From NCBI GenBank assembly GCA_028678815.1, contig JAJRCS010000116.1, positions 1 through 5,270 on the forward strand: a stretch of DNA of 5,270 nt, in the 5' to 3' direction. The notes under the pieces were generated by a model, which was not told the origin of the DNA, did no database searches, and saw only the letters and a program-made list of their open reading frames with translations. Position numbers and translations under genes: made by a program. How positions within the stretch are numbered: the stretch's first letter is position 1; each line of letters starts with the position of its first letter. Positions 1 to 4,096 of this stretch are shown here, one piece after another. Source of the DNA: Methanomicrobiales archaeon. GTDB lineage: Archaea > Halobacteriota > Methanomicrobia > Methanomicrobiales > JACTUA01.

Positions 1-1
1 G

Positions 2-820
2 AACGGTGCCATGACCGACATCGGCGCGGGCTGGGCAGGGTCGAGCATCGCCACCGATATCGACGAGCTCGGCCGGGTCGTGGGGTATTATGACGCCGGC
101 AGCGGTTCGCGGCCGTTCCTCCGGGCGGCCGGCGGCGCCACGGGCGACCTCGGGACCCTGGGTGGCACAAACAGCGGCGCCAGCAAGATCAACCTCTTCG
201 GAGAGGTCGCCGGCTGGTCGAGCCATGATGACAACATCGGACGGCCCGTCATCTTCCGCGGCGGCACCATCGTCGACCTCGGCACCCCCGCCGGCACCGA
301 AGGGTCTGCCTGGGGTATCAACGACGTCGGCGATGCCGTGGGCTATTCCTTCGACGGCGATGATCGGTATGCCTTCCTGTACCGCGATGGTGTCCTCCAC
401 GACCTCAACGATCTGATCCCCCCGGGATCGGGTGTCGGGTTGATCTCAGCGGCCGGGATCGATGACCTGGGGCGGATAGCCTGTTCAGGCTGCTTCGGCG
501 GGCAGGTGGCCGGGCGCGACTGCCCGGGCGGGCAGATCCGGCCGGTGCTCCTCACCCCGGCCAGCGGAGATACCCTCGAGGGTCTCATCGATCTCATCGG
601 CCAGCTTGACCTCCCGAAGGGCACGGAGACGAGCCTGCTCGCCAAGCTCGGGCACGCGCTCCAGTGTGCTGAAGACAGCGATACTGCCTGCATGTGCAAC
701 TCCCTCCATGCCTTCACGAACGAGGTGAACGCCCAGGCCGGCAAGAAGATCCCCGAAGACGAGGCGCAGCTCCTCCTGGCCGCGGCACAGGGGCTGATGG
801 CGGAGCTGGACTGCCCTTGA
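2..820 (+). CDS. HAF-repeat protein with C-terminal FIMAH-like domain (5' end outside window)
   Basis: Probable secreted or surface protein of unknown function. The frame is open to the window edge, and the ATG at 11 lies inside a repeat unit (preceded by in-frame Asn-Gly-Ala), so the true start is upstream and any signal peptide is not visible. Numbering from that ATG, four degenerate units of about 43 residues run at 3-45, 46-88, 89-130 and 131-183. They have the HAF pattern: D-L/I-G, then an Ala-x-x-Ile-N/D-x-x-G-x-x-x-G core, then an aromatic 'AFLY'-like strand. Residues 186-269 form a predicted helical domain with the L-x-x-K-L and 'LHAFTNEV' pattern of FIMAH domains, a known C-terminal partner of HAF repeats. 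All seven Cys (158, 161, 171, 219, 227, 229, 268) fall in the last repeat and the FIMAH-like part, suggesting disulfides or a metal site (inference). HAF repeats are thought to form beta-propeller-like folds; no ligand can be assigned. The stop is TGA at 818-820. Confidence -1.
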   Translation, partial: NGAMTDIGAGWAGSSIATDIDELGRVVGYYDAGSGSRPFLRAAGGATGDLGTLGGTNSGASKINLFGEVAGWSSHDDNIGRPVIFRGGTIVDLGTPAGTEGSAWGINDVGDAVGYSFDGDDRYAFLYRDGVLHDLNDLIPPGSGVGLISAAGIDDLGRIACSGCFGGQVAGRDCPGGQIRPVLLTPASGDTLEGLIDLIGQLDLPKGTETSLLAKLGHALQCAEDSDTACMCNSLHAFTNEVNAQAGKKIPEDEAQLLLAAAQGLMAELDCP

Positions 821-932
821 TGGCATCTTCCGGACCCGGTCCATCGCCGACCTTGTAAGGCGGGCACTCCTCCCTGAGGATACCGCCCGGCGCCTGAGGA
901 TCCGGGACCCCCGGATCACTTATGTGCCTTGA
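798..932 (+). pseudogene. Start-less coding-like tail in the +1 frame after the HAF gene (possible gene remnant)
   Basis: The frame one base ahead of the HAF gene is open from 798 to the TGA at 930-932. From 819 it reads 37 codons ending in 'RIRDPRITYVP'. In these codons G/C is found at 28 of 37 third positions, 25 first and 20 second, the order expected of coding DNA in a G+C-rich genome. The predicted peptide has an amphipathic stretch around 'SIADLVRRALL'. There is no ATG or GTG start in this frame. It could be the end of a decayed gene, an extension of the HAF protein lost by an indel near 817-819, or a chance open frame. No function can be given. Confidence -1.
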
Positions 933-948
933 GGGCATATGCCACGGC
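821..948. other. Spacer between HAF gene and membrane-protein gene
   Basis: This 128-base stretch separates the HAF stop from the preferred start of the next gene. It holds the start-less +1 frame tail, a perfect 8-bp inverted repeat at 899-917, a weak TATA-like CTTATGTG at 919-926 and most of a TGCC/GGCA symmetric cluster at 925-949. No T-rich archaeal terminator and no clear Shine-Dalgarno sequence is visible. If the ATG at 922 is the true start of the next gene, the last 27 bases are coding. Confidence -1.
899..917. repeat. Perfect 8-bp inverted repeat (hairpin, 3-base loop)
   Basis: GATCCGGG at 899-906 and CCCGGATC at 910-917 are exact reverse complements around the loop ACC. The element lies 78 bases after the HAF stop and just ahead of the next gene. 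There is no following T-run, so a conventional archaeal terminator is not supported. It could be an mRNA 3'-end structure, a protein-binding operator, or a chance palindrome in G+C-rich sequence. Confidence -1.
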
Positions 949-949
949 A
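919..949 (+). promoter_or_regulatory. Possible promoter/operator region of the membrane-protein gene
   Basis: CTTATGTG at 919-926 is a weak TATA-box-like match whose centre is about 26 bases before the ATG at 949, the spacing expected for a leaderless archaeal transcript. Between them sits TGCC(925-928)-N5-GGCA(934-937)-TA-TGCC(940-943)-AC-GGCA(946-949), with a perfect 10-base palindrome GGCATATGCC at 934-943. Such nested symmetry beside a start codon resembles an operator. The TATA match is poor, and if translation starts at 922 these bases would be coding. Confidence -1.
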
Positions 950-1620
950 TGGATCCTGCCCAGGGGAAGACCGGGAGCAGGCCGGGCGCTGGACCGGCAG
1001 CTACATCCCCCGACAGGCAGAGATGGATCATCATCGGATCCATTGTCGTCATCGCGGTCCTGGTGACGGTGGTCTCCCTTCCGGGCCTCATCGCGCAGCC
1101 ACCCGCACCTGAGGCTCTCCCGGTCACCCCTCCCCTGACAGGAACGACCCCCGTCCCCCCCGCCCACGGTACCACGGCCCCCCTCTCCACGGTGGCAACC
1201 ACCCGAATCCCGACAACCCAGGGGACCACGGCTGTCCCGGTCACACCCTCACCGGCTCCTACCCTTCCGGTCACCACTCCTACGGTCACCAGTCCCGCAC
1301 CGGCCGGGCCACCGGGATTCACCGTGAGCATCACGCCGACCCATGCCACGGCCGGGAAAGGCGAGACAGTGGTCTACAAGATGAGGATCGAGGCACAGAA
1401 CGGGTTCTCGGGGAAGATCCACATGGAGGTCACGGCAAGCTTCCTCATCTTCAGCCAGACCCAGGACCTCGGGTTCCAGGAGCCCCCCTATCCGAAGACC
1501 ATCGAGTACCCCTTCACGGTCCCTGATACGCTCCCCCCGGGCATGACCGTGAACGGTGTGGTAAGATCCACGGGAGACGGGATCACCCGCGAGGATCATC
1601 TCTCCCTCACGGTCGTGTAA
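949..1620 (+). CDS. Single-pass membrane protein: Pro/Thr-rich stalk plus beta-sandwich-like extracellular domain
   Basis: Unrecognised surface protein of 223 aa from the ATG at 949. An in-frame ATG at 922 would add nine residues (MCLEGICHG). Neither start has a convincing Shine-Dalgarno; 949 is preferred because a weak TATA-like element sits about 26 bases upstream. In numbering from 922, residues 11-34 are a short basic cytoplasmic part, 36-58 a hydrophobic helix (IIIGSIVVIAVLVTVV...), 59-131 a Pro/Thr/Val-rich stalk, probably O-glycosylated, and 133-232 a globular domain beginning GFTVSITPTHATAGKGETV. That domain has the Ig-like cadence common in archaeal surface proteins: 'G-x-T/S-V-x-Y' strand, 'QNGFSGKI' turn, 'P-PGM' turn and a final alternating 'LSLTVV' strand. 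The basic residues before the helix predict an N-in, C-out topology. The gene converges on the TPR gene with a 23-base gap. The ligand is unknown. Confidence -1.
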   Translation: MDPAQGKTGSRPGAGPAATSPDRQRWIIIGSIVVIAVLVTVVSLPGLIAQPPAPEALPVTPPLTGTTPVPPAHGTTAPLSTVATTRIPTTQGTTAVPVTPSPAPTLPVTTPTVTSPAPAGPPGFTVSITPTHATAGKGETVVYKMRIEAQNGFSGKIHMEVTASFLIFSQTQDLGFQEPPYPKTIEYPFTVPDTLPPGMTVNGVVRSTGDGITREDHLSLTVV

Positions 1621-1645
1621 GACCGCAATCCCGGCGGGGACGGTC
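1621..1645. terminator. Imperfect hairpin between convergent genes, possible bidirectional termination/3'-end structure
   Basis: GACCG (1621-1625) pairs with CGGTC (1641-1645), and TCCC (1629-1632) pairs with GGGA (1637-1640), leaving a three-base bulge CAA and a GGCG loop. It starts right after the membrane-protein stop codon and runs into the stop codon of the TPR gene on the other strand, so it covers the whole 23-base convergent gap. No T-tract follows on either strand, so a role in termination or mRNA-end stability is inference from position only. Confidence -1.
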
Positions 1646-2270
1646 AGGGACCCCCGGGTCTCCGCCGGTAACCCAGGAGGACCGCGGCACTACCGGCTCC
1701 CAGAAGGGGGATGACCGGTGACACCGGCTGGGGCACGGCCCCGCCGGTCACCCGGGTTTCGGCCACCCCGGCGGCACTCCTCCGGTCCGCCGCCTCGAGG
1801 CCCCGGGCGAGGGCCTCCTTCTCCTCGCGGTGCATGCCGAGCTTCCCGTAGACCCGGCTCTCCGAGAAGTACGCGTCCACGAAGTCCGGATCGGCGGCCG
1901 TGGCATTCCCGAAGGCGAGGAGCGCCTCCTCGTACCGGCCGAGCCGGAAGAGGGCATCCCCGAGGTAGTACCAGGCGTTCAGGTGGGAGGGATCGGCGGC
2001 GAGGGCGTTCCTGTATGCGAGCACCGCCTCGGTGTACCGCCCCTCGTTCGTGAGGGCGAAGCCGCGCTCGTACCAGGCCTGGGCCGCGATGGTCCGCTCG
2101 GGGAAAGATATGTTGGGGAAGAGGGGCACGGGTGCATCGGATCCCCCGGGGGATCCCGCCCCGGAGCCCGCCGGAAAGAGGGCATCGGCGGAGGCCGCCG
2201 GACCACCCGCGGCCAGCATGGCAGGGAAGAGGAGGGCGAGGAGGAGGGCCGGGGTGCAGGCGCTTCGCAT
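1644..2270 (-). CDS. Secreted TPR-repeat protein with C-terminal hydrophobic anchor/sorting-like tail
   Basis: A 208-aa protein, probably a surface-located protein-interaction scaffold; no partner can be named. Residues 1-28 look like a signal peptide: Arg2, a hydrophobic core ALLLALLFPAMLAA, and a likely cut after the ASA at 26-28. A Pro/Gly/Ser-rich spacer runs to about 60. Three consecutive 34-residue tetratricopeptide repeats follow at 63-96, 97-130 and 131-164. The first two are canonical (W-Y-x-x-G, 'G-R-Y-x-E-A', 'A-x-A-x-D-P') and the third is more diverged, without the final Asp-Pro. The C-terminus is PQPVSP, a short hydrophobic stretch (186-201) and RRR (202-204). This resembles three-part C-terminal sorting signals handled by archaeosortase/exosortase-type enzymes, but no known motif such as PGF or PEF is present. 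The ATG at 2270 has a TATA box about 29 bases upstream and no Shine-Dalgarno, so a leaderless mRNA is likely. It follows mutL on the same strand, but co-function is not implied. Confidence -1.
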   Translation of the reverse strand: MRSACTPALLLALLFPAMLAAGGPAASADALFPAGSGAGSPGGSDAPVPLFPNISFPERTIAAQAWYERGFALTNEGRYTEAVLAYRNALAADPSHLNAWYYLGDALFRLGRYEEALLAFGNATAADPDFVDAYFSESRVYGKLGMHREEKEALARGLEAADRRSAAGVAETRVTGGAVPQPVSPVIPLLGAGSAAVLLGYRRRPGGP

Positions 2271-2295
2271 CTCAGGAGAAGTACCCGTCCGGTTC

Positions 2296-2302
2296 TATAT
2301 AT
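2296..2302 (-). promoter_or_regulatory. TATA box for the TPR gene (leaderless promoter)
   Basis: The - strand reads GGATATATAG here, an A/T island in otherwise G+C-rich DNA. Its centre (about 2299) is roughly 29 bases before the start codon at 2270. Archaeal TATA boxes lie about 26 bases upstream of transcription starts, so initiation would fall at about 2270-2274 and give a leaderless or nearly leaderless mRNA. It sits inside the 38-base gap after the mutL stop, so the TPR gene is probably transcribed independently of mutS-mutL. A clear BRE was not seen. Confidence -1.
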
Positions 2303-2308
2303 CCATGC

Positions 2309-4096
2309 TCAGGTCCGCTTGAAGAGGGCATCAAGGGCGGATCGCGAGAAGGAGACCATGGTGGGCCGGCCGTGGGGGCAGGTCCAGGGGCTCTCCGTGA
2401 GCCGGAGCTGGGCGACGAGCCGCCGGCACTGCTCCGGGGTGCAGGGGGTCCCGGCCTTGATGGCCCCCTTGCAGGCGATGGACCGGCTGATGCGCTCCCC
2501 CGTCTCCTCGGGGGTATCGGCATCCCCGGAGATGATGTCCCCGAGGAGGTCGTGGATGTCCAGGGGGTCCCCGAGCCTCCCGAGGACCGAGGGGATGGCC
2601 CGGACGAGGAAGGTATCCCGACCGAACTCCTCCACGGCGAAGCCCCGTTCCCCGAGGGGTACCGTGATCTCCCGGAGGACCGCCGCCTCCCGGGGGGACT
2701 CCCTGAGGATGACCGGCACGAGGAGCTCCTGGGAGACCTTCCTGCCGTCCCGCCTCACCGTCACCTGGTCGTAGAGGACCCGTTCGTGGGCGGCATGCTG
2801 GTCGATGAGGATGAGGTCGTCCCCCGGGGTCCGGGCGAGGATATAGGTCCCGGCTATCTGCCCGATGACCTCCAGCTCGGGTACCCTGCTCTCCCCGCCC
2901 GGAATCCCTGTCGGGAGCTCGGTCTGCCGGAGCCGCCTGTCGGTGAGCCGTGCACTCTCCAACGTGGGTGTCCGGGCCGGGGCAGTCACGGCCGGGATCC
3001 CCGGAACGGCGCCCGGGACCGGGGAGACCGTGGCCTCCCGGGAAATCCCTGCGCCCCGTTCCGGAACCCGGGGGGTGAGGTCCTCCTTCCGCAGGCTCTC
3101 CCTCACCGCCTCCTCGATGATGGACAGGATCTCATGCTCCTCCCCGACACGGACGTGCCGCTTCGTGGGGTGGACGTTCACGTCTACCCGCGAGGGATCG
3201 ATCCTGAGGTCAAGGAACGCCGCGGGATAGGTGTGGGACGGGAGGAGCGTCCCGTAGCCCTTCCTGATGGCCCGGAGGATCTGCCGGGAGAAGACGGGCC
3301 GGCCATTGATGGAGATGAGGACCCGGGACGGCGTTTTCCGGGGAAAGAAGGGGGTGGAGATGTACCCCTCGGCCCGGATGGCCGGCCGTTCGGCGAGGAG
3401 GGGAATGAGGTCCCCGGCGGCATCGTCCCCGTACACCGCCCGGATGGCCTCCAGGAGGTCGGGGCCCTGCCGGGTGGCGAGGCGCTCCCGGCCGTTGTGG
3501 AGGAGCTGGAAGACGACCCGGGGGTGGGAGATGGCGAGGGCCTCGAGGGCGCCGGCGAGCTGGGCCATCTCGGTCTGGAGGGACTTGAGGAACTTCTGCC
3601 TCGGGGGGGTGTTGTAGAAGAGGTCCTCCACGGTGACCGAGGTGCCCGGCGGTGCCCCGGCGTCCTCCACCCCGAGGATCTCCCCGCCGGCAGCGACGAC
3701 CCGGGTCGCCGCCCCGCAGCCCCCGCCCCGGCACCGGGTGACGAGGGTGACCCGGGCCACGGAGGCGATGCTCGCGAGGGCCTCGCCCCGGAACCCGAGG
3801 GAGATAGTCTCGTCGAGGTCGGCGAGGGCCCGGATCTTGCTCGTGGCATGGGGGAGGAAGGCGAGCCGGGCATCGGCCCGGTTCATCCCGGTACCGTCGT
3901 CGGTGACGGTGATCCGGGTGATCCGGTGCTCGTCCGAGCTCACGTCGACCCGGATCCTCGTGGCCCCCGCGTCCAGGGAGTTCTCCACGAGCTCCTTCAC
4001 CACCGAGGCCGGCCGCTCCACCCCCTCGCCGGCGGCGATCTTCACCGCCTCGGCGGGGTCGAGGAGGTGGATGGTGGGGGTGCCCTCCTCAGCCAT
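2309..4096 (-). CDS. mutL: DNA mismatch repair protein MutL, endonuclease type
   Basis: MutL couples MutS mismatch recognition to strand nicking and excision in the cytoplasm. From the ATG at 4096 it has 595 residues, normal for the family. The N-terminal GHKL ATPase carries ELVEN (35-39), DDGTGM (66-71), TSK (85-87) and GFRGEA (101-106). A transducer-type domain follows, with FYNTPPRQKFLKS (160-172) and VDVNVHPTK (304-312). A Pro/Thr-rich linker lies at about 340-405. The C-terminal dimerisation/endonuclease domain has DQHA-x2-E-x4-D (432-443), QELLVP (456-461, clamp-binding type), FLVR (496-499), ACK (541-543) and CPHGRPT (573-579). Metal-motif presence predicts a nicking MutL, unlike the E. 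coli type. Oddities: the last acid of the first motif is Asp rather than Glu, and the usual AAGEVVERPA reads AAGEGVERPA (Gly25). The start at 4096 was chosen over an in-frame ATG at 4135 because the extra 13 residues are an Arg/Gly-rich by-product of overlapping mutS, and a G-rich ribosome-binding tract precedes 4096. It overlaps mutS by 8 bases. Confidence -1.
   Translation of the reverse strand: MAEEGTPTIHLLDPAEAVKIAAGEGVERPASVVKELVENSLDAGATRIRVDVSSDEHRITRITVTDDGTGMNRADARLAFLPHATSKIRALADLDETISLGFRGEALASIASVARVTLVTRCRGGGCGAATRVVAAGGEILGVEDAGAPPGTSVTVEDLFYNTPPRQKFLKSLQTEMAQLAGALEALAISHPRVVFQLLHNGRERLATRQGPDLLEAIRAVYGDDAAGDLIPLLAERPAIRAEGYISTPFFPRKTPSRVLISINGRPVFSRQILRAIRKGYGTLLPSHTYPAAFLDLRIDPSRVDVNVHPTKRHVRVGEEHEILSIIEEAVRESLRKEDLTPRVPERGAGISREATVSPVPGAVPGIPAVTAPARTPTLESARLTDRRLRQTELPTGIPGGESRVPELEVIGQIAGTYILARTPGDDLILIDQHAAHERVLYDQVTVRRDGRKVSQELLVPVILRESPREAAVLREITVPLGERGFAVEEFGRDTFLVRAIPSVLGRLGDPLDIHDLLGDIISGDADTPEETGERISRSIACKGAIKAGTPCTPEQCRRLVAQLRLTESPWTCPHGRPTMVSFSRSALDALFKRT

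Noticed and set aside
11..13. ATG at 11 as the true start of the HAF protein.
   Set aside because: It falls inside a HAF repeat, is preceded by in-frame codons fitting the repeat, and no signal peptide follows.
832..842. GGACC-C-GGTCC palindrome after the HAF stop.
   Set aside because: Short and expected by chance in G+C-rich sequence; nothing else supports a role.
343..1349. Several long - strand open frames opposite the HAF and membrane-protein genes.
   Set aside because: Their products are Arg/Pro/Gly-rich with no domain pattern, they overlap each other, and the + strand proteins in the same place have recognisable repeats, a membrane helix and domains.
3184..3873. Ser/Pro/Arg-rich open frames on the - strand in other frames within mutL.
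   Set aside because: They are shifted readings of mutL with biased composition and no family features.
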